A DNA stretch of 64,000 bases from Deltaproteobacteria bacterium (GTDB lineage Bacteria; Desulfobacterota; Binatia; UTPRO1). Position numbers and translations under genes: made by a program. A model generated the notes under the pieces. The model was not told where the DNA came from. It saw only the letters and a list, made by a program, of their open reading frames with translations, and did not search any database. This document shows positions 52,737 to 64,000 of the stretch, in pieces (position 1 is the stretch's first letter; each line of letters begins with the position of its first letter). The DNA lies in assembly GCA_020852955.1 (NCBI GenBank), contig JADYZW010000006.1, forward strand, positions 1-64,000, written 5' to 3'.

Positions 52737-53759
52737 TCAGCCGGTCGCGGCGAGATACTGACGCGCCTCGTCGGTCACCACATAGACGAGCATCGGAACG
52801 AGGTTCCGCGTCGACTCGATCTCGGGGCGGCCGACGGGCCAGCCGAGGTAGCTGAGCCCGCGCGCCATCAGCAGGTCGGGGAGCAGCTCGAGATCGGCCG
52901 CCGGGAACGGTCGCACTTCGCGATAGCCCTCGAGATAGCCGGCGAGGGCGTCGTCGAAGCCGCCCGCCATCCGCAGGGTGTAGAGGGAGGTCGCAACCTC
53001 GAAGCCGATCCACGACCAGCCGAAGTCGTCGAAGTCGATCACGCGCGTCGTCGCGCCGTCGACGAGGATGTTGTCGGGAACCAGGTCGCCGTGGATCAGC
53101 ACGTCGGCCGGCCGTGTCGCGAGGCGCTCGCGCACGCGGTCGCGCGCGGCGAGGAGGATAGGCATCTCCTCGGCGCCGATGGCGCCAAGCTTCCAGAAGC
53201 GTCCGAAGGTCGGGGCGTCGCCGACGAGGGTGGCGACGTTCCACGCGGGGCGGCTGAAGCGCGCGGGCTTCGGCCACGCGGCGGCGTGCGCGTGCATGCG
53301 CGCGGCGAGCCCGCCGACGGCGCGATAGAGCGCGCGGAGCCCGGCGGCGTCCGCGGCGACGCCGGCCTCGAGCGTCCCGGGAGGCTTCCCCGGCACCCAG
53401 GTCATGAGGTCGCACTGCCTGGGCTCGGGAACGCCGCCGACGCCGACCGTCGTGAGCCCGTCGCCGGTGCGCGTCGGAATGGCGGCCGGGGTCGGGATGC
53501 CGTCGGCGTCGAGCGCGCGCATCCACGCGAACTCCGAGCGGATGTCGTCGTCGCTCCGATAGCGCGGGCGGTGGACGCGCAGGATCGCCCGCGTGCCGTC
53601 GGCGGCCGTGACCAGGAACACCGCGTTCTCGCGATACTTCACGAGCTCGACCCGCGGCGCCGCGAGATCCCAGGCGGCGAGCGCGCGGTTCGCGAGCCCG
53701 GCGAGGCGCGCCACCTGCTCGTCGGTCGCGAGCGCCGCGAAGGCCTCCGTCGTCGTCAC
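52737..53759 (-). CDS. Phosphotransferase (APH/SrkA-like kinase family)
   Basis: 340 residues with an APH-type kinase fold: nucleotide-binding ELVKYRENAVFLVTAADGTR, then VLIHGDLVPDNILVDG (catalytic Asp in HGDLxPDN) and RVIDFDDFGWSW (metal-binding DFD). SrkA and homoserine-kinase-like proteins share this layout. The substrate is unknown. The GTG at 53759 overlaps the aminotransferase stop (GTGA), so the kinase is co-translated with a PLP enzyme. Confidence 0.88.
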   Translation of the reverse strand: MTTTEAFAALATDEQVARLAGLANRALAAWDLAAPRVELVKYRENAVFLVTAADGTRAILRVHRPRYRSDDDIRSEFAWMRALDADGIPTPAAIPTRTGDGLTTVGVGGVPEPRQCDLMTWVPGKPPGTLEAGVAADAAGLRALYRAVGGLAARMHAHAAAWPKPARFSRPAWNVATLVGDAPTFGRFWKLGAIGAEEMPILLAARDRVRERLATRPADVLIHGDLVPDNILVDGATTRVIDFDDFGWSWIGFEVATSLYTLRMAGGFDDALAGYLEGYREVRPFPAADLELLPDLLMARGLSYLGWPVGRPEIESTRNLVPMLVYVVTDEARQYLAATG

Positions 53760-55018
53760 GCGATCTCGCGCTCCACGTCGCCGAGCGCGAGGTCGAGGCG
53801 ACGGAGCAGCTCGTCGCAGTACTCGTCGTCGACCAGGAGGCCGACCTTGAACTGCAGGACCGACGGCGCGAAGCCCGCGAACATCGCCCACACGCCGCGC
53901 GGATAGAGCGCCCGCGAGAGCTGCATGCCGCCGAGCTCGCTCGCCGTCTCGAGGCCGATCACGACGCCGCGCTGGCGGACGCCGACCAGGTACGGATGGC
54001 GGGCGCGGAGCGCCGCGAGCCCGGCCGCGACCCGCTCCGCGGTGCGGCGCACGCCCGCGAGCACCGCGGGGTCCGAGCAGAGATCGAGGACGCGCGACGC
54101 CACCCGGCAGCCGAGCTCGGCGCCGCCGAAGGTCGACACGTAGCCCCAGCCCTGCTCGCCGAGCCACGCACCCGCCCGCCGGGTCATCACGACCGCCGAG
54201 ATCGGATAGAGCCCGCCCGAGAGACCCTTGCCCGTCACGAGCAGATCGGGCTCGACGCCGAAGCCTTCGACGCCCCAGAGATCGCCCGTGCGTCCGAGGC
54301 CGGTCTGCACCTCGTCGGCGACGTAGAAGGTCCCGTAGCGCTCGCAGAGCGCCTTCACCCCGGCGAGGTAGCCGTCGGAGGGCACCGGGAATCCGTAGGT
54401 CGCCGGCATCGTCTCCATGAGCACGCCCGCGACGTCTCCCGGCGCGAGCACGCGCGCCATCGCGTCGAGGTCGTCGAACGGGACCGTCAGGAACTCGCTC
54501 GGGTAGTCGGAGAGGAAGTAGCGCGCCATGTCGTCGCGGCCGGCGGCGGCCCCGAGACCGGCGCGGCCGTGGAAGGCTTCCTCGAGGGCGACGATCTTCC
54601 GCCGGCCGGTCGCGCGCCGCGCCACCCGGATCGCGAGGTCGTTCGCCTCGCTGCCCGAGGGCACGAAGACCGAATAGTGGAGGTCGCCGGGGGTCAGCCG
54701 CGCAAGCTTTTCGGCGAGCTCGCCGCGCGCCTCGGACGGAAAGTGGTGGTTCCCGACGTCGAGCGTCTCGAGGCCGGCGCGCAGCGTCTCGACGAGCACC
54801 GGGTGGCGGTGGCCGAGATTGTAGGTGCCGCCGTTCAGGTGCAGGTCGAGGAGCTCGTGCCCGTCGAGATCCCAGATGCGGTAGCCCTCGCGTCTGCCGA
54901 TCACGAGCGGGACGCCGAGGCTCTCCCACGCGGCGGCGCGGGCGGGCATGAGGTACTCGCGGCAGAGCTCCTGGGCGCGGCGCTTGCGGGCGGACGGCGA
55001 CGACGGATCGGTAGCCAT
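53756..55018 (-). CDS. Class III PLP-dependent aminotransferase (or phospho-lyase)
   Basis: 420 residues. The PLP Lys is K264 (VTGKGLSGG), with DEVQTG (235-240) and the glycine-rich SGSEANDLAIRVARR (121-135) before it. Such enzymes transaminate omega-amino groups, but some relatives are phospho-lyases acting on products of APH-family kinases. Here the next gene is such a kinase (GTGA overlap), so a kinase/lyase pair is a possibility. The ATG at 55018 follows GGAGGAG. The substrate is not determinable from sequence. Confidence 0.9.
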   Translation of the reverse strand: MATDPSSPSARKRRAQELCREYLMPARAAAWESLGVPLVIGRREGYRIWDLDGHELLDLHLNGGTYNLGHRHPVLVETLRAGLETLDVGNHHFPSEARGELAEKLARLTPGDLHYSVFVPSGSEANDLAIRVARRATGRRKIVALEEAFHGRAGLGAAAGRDDMARYFLSDYPSEFLTVPFDDLDAMARVLAPGDVAGVLMETMPATYGFPVPSDGYLAGVKALCERYGTFYVADEVQTGLGRTGDLWGVEGFGVEPDLLVTGKGLSGGLYPISAVVMTRRAGAWLGEQGWGYVSTFGGAELGCRVASRVLDLCSDPAVLAGVRRTAERVAAGLAALRARHPYLVGVRQRGVVIGLETASELGGMQLSRALYPRGVWAMFAGFAPSVLQFKVGLLVDDEYCDELLRRLDLALGDVEREIA

Positions 55019-55129
55019 GGCTCCTCCTGCCACGGCGGCGCGTTTCGCGAAACCGGCCCTCCGGCGCGCGCGCGATCGCCCCGGCGTCCGCGTGGGGTCG
55101 CCGCGCATCGGCTGATGCCCGTCGCCGGT

Positions 55130-55852
55130 CTATCGCAACAGCGACCGCAAACCCGCCGCCACCTTGGCGGCCACCGCCGCGACGCCGGCGTCGTCGCGGA
55201 GCAGCCCGTTGTTGACCTCGAGCTCGACGTAGCGGAGCGCGTGGCGCGCGCCGTGGACGCGCGCCGAGTAGATGAGGCCGTCGAGCCCGGAGTAGGGCTC
55301 GTTGTGGCGCACGACGAGGCCGGTCGCCGCGAGCGCGCCGGCGAGCGCGCCGGCGAGGCCGACGTGGTCGTCGTAGAGCACGCCGACCTCGAGCGCGCGC
55401 CGCCGGCCGCGCAGCTCCGGCGTGAAGCTGTGGATGCTCACGAGGATCGTCGCGTCGCACCGGGCACCGAGCACCTCGTCGATCGCGGCATGGTACGGCG
55501 CGTGCCAGCGCGCAACGCGGTCGGCACGCGCCGCCGCATCGAGCGCGCGGTTCCCCGGCACGACGACGCCATGGGTCTCCTCGACGATCAGGTCGTGATC
55601 GTCGAGGCCGCGGTTGCAGTCGACGACGAGCCGCGAGCAGCCGCTCTCGACGACCGGCGCGGCGAACGCCGCGGCGAGCGCGCGCGCGAGCGCCGCGGCC
55701 CCGATGTCCCACGCCACGTGATCGGCGAGCGCCGCGGATCCGAGCCCGAGGCCCGCGTACTCGTCGGGCACCGCCGCCGACGCATGCTCGACGGTGAACA
55801 CGAACGGGGCGCGTCTCTCGCCGGCGCGGACGTGGAACGGGGCGTGCGGCAC
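55130..55852 (-). CDS. N-formylglutamate amidohydrolase family protein
   Basis: 240 residues. The family opening FVFTVEHASAAVPDEYAGLG is present, followed by SRLVVDCNRGLDDHDLIVEE (zinc-ligand region), HAPYHAAIDEVL and ILVSIHSFTPELRG. The enzymes hydrolyse N-formylglutamate or related N-acyl amino acids. Start uncertain: GTG 55852 gives the best N-terminus, without an evident ribosome-binding site. It follows the aminotransferase/kinase pair on the same strand but is separated by 111 bases. Confidence 0.83.
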   Translation of the reverse strand: MPHAPFHVRAGERRAPFVFTVEHASAAVPDEYAGLGLGSAALADHVAWDIGAAALARALAAAFAAPVVESGCSRLVVDCNRGLDDHDLIVEETHGVVVPGNRALDAAARADRVARWHAPYHAAIDEVLGARCDATILVSIHSFTPELRGRRRALEVGVLYDDHVGLAGALAGALAATGLVVRHNEPYSGLDGLIYSARVHGARHALRYVELEVNNGLLRDDAGVAAVAAKVAAGLRSLLR

Positions 55853-55960
55853 GCGGTTTCGTACTATGCCGCCCCGTACCGCGCCATCGACCACCACGGC
55901 GGCATGATGCGCCCGCTCCGCTGGCGCCACCCGCGCCGGCCGCGCTAAGACGGCCCGACC

Positions 55961-57589
55961 ATGCACCTCCACTTCGGAACCATCTGGGAAGCCGTCGCCG
56001 ACGCGACGCCCGACGCCCTCGCGGTCGTCCACGGAACGCGCCGGATCGCGTGGCGCGACTACGACCTGCGCGCCGCCCGCCTCGCGCGGGCGCTCCTCGA
56101 CGTCGGCCTCGGAGCGCACAGCAAGGTCGGCATGTACCTCTACAACTCGCCCGAGTACTGCGAGACCAACTTCGCCGCGATGAAGATCCGCGGCATCCCG
56201 GTCAACGTGAACTACCGCTACCTCGACGACGAGCTCGCGTATCTGATCGACAACTCCGACATGGAGGCGCTCGTGTACCACGCCTCGCTCGCCGACCGCG
56301 TCGCCGCCGTGCGCACGCGCGCGCCGCGCGTGAAGCTCTTCGTCGAGGTCGACGACGGGCCTGGAGCGGACGGCGCGGTCCGGGTCGAGGGGGCCGTGCG
56401 CTACGAGGCGATCCAGTCGAGCGTCGCGCCCGCGGCGCGGATCGCACCGCGGGGCGACGAGATCTACATGCTCTACACCGGCGGCACGACCGGCATGCCG
56501 AAGGGCGTAATGTACTCGATGGCCGAGTTCGCCGGGTTCTTCCTGAAGACCTATCCGTCGATGATCGGCCAGCCGAGGATCCCGGACGCGGCGCACCTGC
56601 CGGAGATCGCCAAGCGGACGCGCGCGGACGGCACCGCGTGGGTCAGCATGTCCGGCCCGCCGCTCATGCACGGCACCGGCTGCTGGCTCGGCATGATGGT
56701 GCCGCACATGCTCGGCGGCACCGCCGTGCTGCTCGAGAGCACGTCGCTCGATCCGGTCGAGCTCTGGTCGGTCGTCGAGCGCGAGCGCGTGAACCTCGTC
56801 GTGGTGGTCGGCGACGCCTTCGCGAAACCCCTGCTGCGCACCCTCGAGGATGCCCCCGGGCGCTTCGAGCTCTCGTGCCTCCGGCTCATGGTGTCGTCGG
56901 GGACGATGTTCTCGCTCGAGGTGAAGCAGGGGCTCGTGAAGCACATGCCGGGCCTGACGATCGTCGACGTCCTCGGCTCGACCGAGGGCGGCATGGGGCA
57001 GTCGACGGTGCGCGCCGGCATGACCGCCGAGACCGCGCGCTTCAAGCTGAACCCGACCACCAAGGTCTTCACCGAGGACGGCCGCGAGGTGGCGCCGGGA
57101 TCGGGAGAGATCGGCCTCGTCGCCAACGGCGGCATGGTGCCGCTCGGCTACTTCAAGGACCCCGAGAAGTCGGCGCGCACGTTCCGCGAGGTAGGCGGCG
57201 TGCGCTACGCCTTTCCCGGCGACATGGCGACCGTCGAGGCGGACGGCCGCATCACGCTCCTCGGGCGCGGCTCGCACTGCATCAACACCGGCGGCGAGAA
57301 GGTCTTCCCCGAGGAGGTCGAGGAGGCCCTGAAGGCGCACCCGGCGGTCGAAGATTCGCTGGTCTTCGGCCTCCCGGACGAGCGCTTCGGCCAGCGCGTG
57401 GTCGGCGTCGCCGCGCTCGCGGCCGGCGCCACCGACACGCCGGCCGCGATCCTCGCCGAGACCAAGCGCCGCCTCGCCCACTACAAGATCCCGAAGGATC
57501 TCCTCGTGGTCGAGCGGGTGCCGCGCGCCCCGAACGGCAAGCCCGACTACGCCGCCGCCAAGCGGATGTTCGAATCGACCCTCCGTTAG
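55961..57589 (+). CDS. Acyl-CoA synthetase (AMP-forming)
   Basis: 542 residues of the ANL superfamily. The P-loop-like A3 motif is YTGGTTGMPKG, A5 is GSTEGG and the A8 hinge region GRGSHCINTGGEKVFPEEVE; the catalytic C-terminal Lys sits in PRAPNGKPDY. It activates a carboxylic acid to acyl-CoA via acyl-AMP. The chain length or ring specificity is unknown. Together with the distant crotonase and LLM oxidoreductase genes it fits a lipid/steroid-degrading repertoire. Confidence 0.93.
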   Translation: MHLHFGTIWEAVADATPDALAVVHGTRRIAWRDYDLRAARLARALLDVGLGAHSKVGMYLYNSPEYCETNFAAMKIRGIPVNVNYRYLDDELAYLIDNSDMEALVYHASLADRVAAVRTRAPRVKLFVEVDDGPGADGAVRVEGAVRYEAIQSSVAPAARIAPRGDEIYMLYTGGTTGMPKGVMYSMAEFAGFFLKTYPSMIGQPRIPDAAHLPEIAKRTRADGTAWVSMSGPPLMHGTGCWLGMMVPHMLGGTAVLLESTSLDPVELWSVVERERVNLVVVVGDAFAKPLLRTLEDAPGRFELSCLRLMVSSGTMFSLEVKQGLVKHMPGLTIVDVLGSTEGGMGQSTVRAGMTAETARFKLNPTTKVFTEDGREVAPGSGEIGLVANGGMVPLGYFKDPEKSARTFREVGGVRYAFPGDMATVEADGRITLLGRGSHCINTGGEKVFPEEVEEALKAHPAVEDSLVFGLPDERFGQRVVGVAALAAGATDTPAAILAETKRRLAHYKIPKDLLVVERVPRAPNGKPDYAAAKRMFESTLR

Positions 57590-57703
57590 CGGCCGCGCGC
57601 CGAGGACGTCGCGGATGCCGTTCCCGATGGTCCGGTCGCCGCGGGAAAGAGAAATCGCGCCGCCACGGGCGCCCGCGCCCCCGCGCCCCCGCGCCCCCGC
57701 GAC

Positions 57704-58792
57704 TCAGCGGCCGGAGGCGCCGGGAGCGAGGCGCAGCGGCTCGGTCTCGCTCACCTTCCAGCCGCTCGTCGCCTTCACGTAGGCGGCGTCGACGCCGTCG
57801 CGCGGCAGGCAGCCGGCGCGCGCGCGCACGACCTTCTCCATCTCGGCGATCGGGAGCGTCGTGACCTTCGGGGCGGGGATCGGCGCCGACGCGGTGCCGG
57901 CGACGAGCGGCTCGACGGCGCCGCGCACGGCGTTCTCCGAGAGATACACCGCTCCGGCGCCCTTCAAGCGCAGCGCCGCGTGCGGCTTCCCGCCGATCGA
58001 CCTGGCGTACGGCGAAAGCGCGAAGAGCGAGCCGACGACGTTGCCCGTGGCGCCGTCCTCGAATCGGCTCCCCCACTCGCCCCAGTCCTCGACGATGACG
58101 TTCCGGACGTCGGCGACGATCGCGCCGGAGATGATCGGGCTCCGGATCGCGCTCTTCATGAGCCAGTTGTGATGCAGCGAGATGTTGTCGGTGCCTGCGT
58201 ACTTGCAATAGATCGCGCGCGTCGCGCCGGCGACCAGGCTGTACTGCACGGTGACGTCGTGGGCGCCGTAGCCGATCGAGATGCCGTCGTCGTGGGCTCC
58301 GGTCGACGATACGTGGGCCACGACCACGCGGTACGCCTCCGGTCCGTCGACGCGCAGGTTGTCGTCGCCGTTGCGGAGGCGGAGGTCGCGCACGATCACG
58401 TCGTTGGTCCGGATGTCGAGGATCGCCGAGCCCTCCTTCATCGCCGAGCCGTCGAGCGTGGCGCCGCCGCCGTCGATCGTCAGGTTCGGCTTCCCGAGGA
58501 TCGGGAGCTTCTTCCCGATGCGGATCGGCGTCGTGACCGCGAAGCGGATGATCGCGTTCCCGCTCGCCGCCGCGTCGGCGAAGGCGGCGCGCACGGCGTC
58601 TTCCGTGGGCTCGCTGATGGTGATCACGCGGCCGCCCGCGCCGCCCGTGGTCTCGGCGCCGAAGCCTTCGAGCGGCTCGCGGCCCGCGGGCGGCAGCGAG
58701 CTCGGCGCCAGGCCGAGGTGCGAGCACGCGGACGCCGCGCAGGCCAGCGTCACCATCGTCACGGCGAGGAGGGTGCGCACGCGGGCCACCAT
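57704..58792 (-). CDS. Pectate lyase-like (PL1) lipoprotein
   Basis: 362 residues. A signal peptide ends LACAASAC, so lipid attachment is likely. The right-handed beta-helix of polysaccharide lyase family 1 shows NLTIDGGGATLDG, VIVRDLRLRNGDDNLRV, HDDGISIGYGAHDVTVQYSL, DNISLHHNWLMKS and SPIISGAIVADVRNVIVEDW. Residues HDDGISI and the R-S-P-I segment align with the family's calcium and catalytic regions. The substrate could be pectate or another polysaccharide. ATG 58792 is chosen for the signal peptide. Divergent from the aconitase gene. Confidence 0.85.
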   Translation of the reverse strand: MVARVRTLLAVTMVTLACAASACSHLGLAPSSLPPAGREPLEGFGAETTGGAGGRVITISEPTEDAVRAAFADAAASGNAIIRFAVTTPIRIGKKLPILGKPNLTIDGGGATLDGSAMKEGSAILDIRTNDVIVRDLRLRNGDDNLRVDGPEAYRVVVAHVSSTGAHDDGISIGYGAHDVTVQYSLVAGATRAIYCKYAGTDNISLHHNWLMKSAIRSPIISGAIVADVRNVIVEDWGEWGSRFEDGATGNVVGSLFALSPYARSIGGKPHAALRLKGAGAVYLSENAVRGAVEPLVAGTASAPIPAPKVTTLPIAEMEKVVRARAGCLPRDGVDAAYVKATSGWKVSETEPLRLAPGASGR

Positions 58793-58877
58793 AGCGCCGC
58801 CGGCGGCGGCGTACAGCCCAGGATGGGTTGCGCCCCCCGGTCGCGAGGGGCACAGTGACACCCCTGGGGAGGAGCTC

Positions 58878-61559
<2,682 letters not shown>

Positions 61560-61920
61560 CGCATGGCGCGCGACGCGGATGGATCGGATGATCCGCGCCG
61601 CACGCCGTCCGCGCCGCCAGGCGGCGGCCCTGTGCCCGATCGCATGGCGTCCGCTCGGCGGACCGCGCCGGCACCGCATCGGATCGCACGCGTGATGTCA
61701 TGCGGCCCCACATACGAGCGCGCCTGCGAACCCCTCTGACGCGCCTCGTCCAGATCCCGACTGCATGGCCTAATATGGCGCACCACCTCGGATTTTTGCT
61801 TGCATCCCGGGATTTTTCGTGTACAAGCGCCCGGAGCCGTTTGGGACTGGCAGAGCCGTGGACCGGCCCGGTACCGTTCGTGGGGTGGGGTGGAAGGTCG
61901 ACGGGGATTCAGGGGGTGCA
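61560..61920. other. 361-base intergenic region
   Basis: No gene was recognised. The end nearest the transglycosylase is AT-richer than its surroundings (GATTTTTGCTTGC near 61791 and GATTTTTCGTGTAC near 61811). TAATAT at 61771-61776 resembles a -10 element, but no convincing -35 was found. It probably contains the transglycosylase promoter. An in-frame ATG at 61819 exists but has no signal peptide following it. Confidence 0.4.
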
Positions 61921-63201
61921 ATGACGAACGCGTGGGGAAACGGGTGGGTCCGCCGAGGCGGTCCGTTCATCGTGCTTCCCTTGGTTGCGATGCTGGCCAG
62001 TGGCTGCTTCCACGTCGGTCCGAGTGCGAAGCAGGCAATGACGAGCGCCGCCCCGGGAGCGGAAGCCGCAGCGAAAGCCAACGCCCAGCACCAAGCGGCC
62101 TCGACGTTGGGCGACGTCGAGAACCCGGCGGTCCAGAGCCGCGTCGCGGCCTTCCAGACCCATCTCCGCGGCTTCTTCGACGGCGCCCTCACCCGCGGGG
62201 CCAAGTATTTGCCGTCCATGCGGGACATCCTCGTGCGCGAGGGGTTGCCGGCCGATCTCGCGTACCTGCCGCTCATCGAGAGCGGCTACCGGCCGAAGGC
62301 CGTGTCCCCGGCCGGCGCCGCCGGTCCGTGGCAGTTCATTCCGGAGACCGGCCGGCGCTACGGGCTCCGCATCGATTCGCTGGTCGACGAACGCCGCGAC
62401 CCGATCAGGTCGACGCAGGCCGCATCGGCGTACTTGAAGGACCTGCACGAGATGTTCGGCGACTGGGAACTCTCCCTCGCCGCCTATAATACGGGTGAAT
62501 ACCGGGTCGCCCGCATCCTCGCGAACAAGGACGTCGAGGACTACTGGGACATGCGCGAGCGCGGGTACCTGCCGAGCGAGACGTCGGCGTACGTGCCGAA
62601 GTTCCTCGCGGCGGTGCAGATCGCGAAGGCGCCCGAGGACTACGGGTTCGAAACACCGACCCATACCCCGGAGCCCTACGAGATGGTCGACGTCGATCGC
62701 ACGGTGTCCTTGCGGGCGGCCGCCGACATGTGCGGCCTCTCCGCGAACGAGCTCGCCGAGCTGAATCCGGCGCTCCGGAGCGGGATCACGCCGAGCGGCT
62801 ACTCGCTGCGCGTACCCGTCGGCAAGGCCGAGCCGCTCCGCATCGGCCTCGCCACCTACGTCGAGCCGGTACACCCGCGCCGCGAGGTCGTGCGCAGCGC
62901 TCGCGGCGGGCGCAACGGCCGGAGCATCGCCAAGGGCGGCCGCAGCACTGCCGTCGCGCAGGGCAAGCGGAGCGCGACGCGAGTCGCCCGCACGGCGCCG
63001 CAGCGTTACCAGCGCGGCCGCCGCGACGTGCAGACCGCCCGCAGAAGTTCGGCGCAGGTCCGCGAGGCCAAGCTCGACAGGTCGAAACGCACCATCGAGC
63101 GCGCGAAGCCGGCGAAGCGCCCGTCAGCGAAGAAGCCGGCGAAGTCCGGAGCGACCGCCAAGCCTGCGACGAAGGCCGCGTCCGGCAAACGACGCGGCTG
63201 A
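61921..63201 (+). CDS. MltD-like membrane-bound lytic transglycosylase
   Basis: 426 residues. A lipoprotein signal peptide ends MLASGC (C29). The SLT domain contains catalytic E120 (LPLIESGYRPKAVSPAGAAG) followed by GPWQFIPETGRRYGL and LAAYNTGEYRVARIL. A partial LysM-like module (SLRAAADMCGLSANELAELN) follows at about 260-300. The last about 120 residues are strongly basic and low in complexity (RSARGGRNGRS, KRPSAKKPAKSG), perhaps binding anionic polymers. It cleaves peptidoglycan glycan strands. ATG 61921 was chosen because the signal peptide follows. Confidence 0.9.
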   Translation: MTNAWGNGWVRRGGPFIVLPLVAMLASGCFHVGPSAKQAMTSAAPGAEAAAKANAQHQAASTLGDVENPAVQSRVAAFQTHLRGFFDGALTRGAKYLPSMRDILVREGLPADLAYLPLIESGYRPKAVSPAGAAGPWQFIPETGRRYGLRIDSLVDERRDPIRSTQAASAYLKDLHEMFGDWELSLAAYNTGEYRVARILANKDVEDYWDMRERGYLPSETSAYVPKFLAAVQIAKAPEDYGFETPTHTPEPYEMVDVDRTVSLRAAADMCGLSANELAELNPALRSGITPSGYSLRVPVGKAEPLRIGLATYVEPVHPRREVVRSARGGRNGRSIAKGGRSTAVAQGKRSATRVARTAPQRYQRGRRDVQTARRSSAQVREAKLDRSKRTIERAKPAKRPSAKKPAKSGATAKPATKAASGKRRG

Positions 63202-63307
63202 GGTCCGGTCTTCCGACGTGACGCTCCGCGGGTCTACCTCGTAGGCTCGCGAACGTGCTGCCTGCTCGTGCGTCGAGACACTTGGATGAGCTTCGGGGAG
63301 CTCCGCC

Positions 63308-64000
63308 TCACGCGCCGTCGGCGAGGCTCGTGAGGTAGCGGACGAGCGTCCGCACGCCGAACCCCGTGCCGCCCTTCGGCGCGTACGGCAGCGCCTTCTC
63401 GAGAAACGCCGGGCCGGCGATGTCGAGATGGACCCACGGCGTCGAGCCGACGAACTCTTGCAAGAAGAGCGCCGCCGTGATGCTGCCGGCGTGGCCGCCG
63501 CCGATGTTCTTGAGGTCGGCGACCGCGCTCTTGATGTCGTCCTTGTACTCGGCGACGAGCGGCATCTGCCAGAGCGGCTCGCCGGTCTCGGCGCCCGCCG
63601 CGAGCAGGCGGTCGGCGAGCGCCTGGTCGTTCGCGAAGAGCCCGGCGACCTGCGTGCCGAGCGCCACCATGCAGGCACCGGTCAGCGTCGCGAGGTCGAT
63701 GATGGCGTCCGGCTTCGTATCCGCGGCGAGGAGGAGCGCGTCGGCGAGCACGAGGCGGCCCTCGGCATCGGTGTTCAGCACCTCGACGGTCTTGTCGTTC
63801 CGGTAGCGGATCACGTCGCCGGGCTTCTGCGCCTTCCCGCCCGGCAGGTTCTCGGTGATCGGGATGAATCCCTCCACCTCGATCGCGGGCTTCAGGCGCG
63901 CGATCGCCGTCATCGTGCCGATGACCGCCGCCGCCCCGGCCATGTCGCACTTCATGGTCTCCATGCTCTTCGCCGGCTTGAGCGAAAGGCCGCCGGAGTC
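63308..64000 (-). CDS. pepA: Leucyl aminopeptidase (M17), C-terminal part
   Basis: The C-terminal 230 residues of a cytosol aminopeptidase; the 5' end lies beyond the window. It enters in frame with [20 protein letters not shown] and shows the M17 signature [14 protein letters not shown], with metal ligands D and E, followed by [20 protein letters not shown] and [18 protein letters not shown]. It releases N-terminal residues from peptides in a zinc/manganese-dependent reaction. Convergent with the transglycosylase gene. Confidence 0.95.
   Translation of the reverse strand, partial: DSGGLSLKPAKSMETMKCDMAGAAAVIGTMTAIARLKPAIEVEGFIPITENLPGGKAQKPGDVIRYRNDKTVEVLNTDAEGRLVLADALLLAADTKPDAIIDLATLTGACMVALGTQVAGLFANDQALADRLLAAGAETGEPLWQMPLVAEYKDDIKSAVADLKNIGGGHAGSITAALFLQEFVGSTPWVHLDIAGPAFLEKALPYAPKGGTGFGVRTLVRYLTSLADGA

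Noticed and set aside
57661..57705. Short tandem repeat of GCGCCCCC units between acyl-CoA synthetase and pectate lyase genes
   Set aside because: Low-complexity GC slippage of about 40 bases; not a CRISPR array and no spacers.

Overview
This window is GC-rich chromosomal DNA (roughly 70% GC by eye) from a Gram-negative bacterium. It encodes an RND pump, several lipoproteins with lipoboxes, a DUF1329 envelope protein and a MltD-like transglycosylase. The mixture of an F420/LLM-type oxidoreductase, DUF1329, crotonase and acyl-CoA synthetase genes, secreted Cys-rich and Kazal-type proteins, and an actinobacterial-type ferrochelatase resembles uncultured Binatota or other delta-proteobacterium-like lineages. 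That assignment is inference from gene content; no rRNA marker is present.

Left part, a defence and mobile island (1-13.3 kb, almost all on the minus strand). A type I restriction-modification operon runs hsdM, abiEi, abiEii, a GmrSD-like DUF262/DUF1524 gene, hsdS, hsdR (cut by the window edge). From abiEi to hsdR every junction is a 4-nt ATGA or GTGA overlap, so an AbiE toxin-antitoxin pair and a type IV-like nuclease are wired into the type I system. Two inverted repeats sharing one core lie between hsdM and abiEi and look like an AbiEi operator. Next to this lies an integron: an intI integrase (12230-13312), a candidate attI, and five recognisable attC sites. Its cassettes carry a type II R-M pair with a PaeR7I/XhoI-like nuclease, a DUF4160/DUF2442 pair, a BrnT/XRE toxin-antitoxin remnant with a frameshifted toxin, and two SnoaL/NTF2-fold proteins. 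The integrase points the same way as the cassettes (a reverse integrase), unlike class 1 integrons.

Middle part, ordinary chromosome (13.5-33.6 kb). It holds an RluA-type pseudouridine synthase, beta-carbonic anhydrase, a GNAT protein plus a lipid-flippase-like protein, and a TetR-controlled RND pump with a palindromic operator. A DUF4143 ATPase sits behind a perfect 43-bp palindrome. Then come a secreted Cys-rich protein ending in a carboxylesterase-like tail, a MacAB-type ABC exporter, an orphan histidine kinase, an Smr protein, and a crotonase/LLM oxidoreductase/DUF1329 cluster.

Right part (33.6-64 kb). It carries envelope glycosylation genes (GT-C and GT2 transferases, methyltransferases, zinc-ribbon/TPR protein), a Kazal-domain secreted protein, and a CbbQ/CbbO-like AAA+/VWA pair with DUF2333 but no RuBisCO in the window. 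It continues with a sulfatase-fold lipoprotein with Thr at the nucleophile position, a tandem pair of isocitrate/isopropylmalate dehydrogenase paralogues, coproporphyrin-type ferrochelatase, a class III aminotransferase/APH-kinase pair, N-formylglutamate amidohydrolase, acyl-CoA synthetase, pectate lyase-like lipoprotein, aconitase, a lytic transglycosylase, and the C-terminal part of leucyl aminopeptidase at the right edge. No tRNA, rRNA or CRISPR array was seen.
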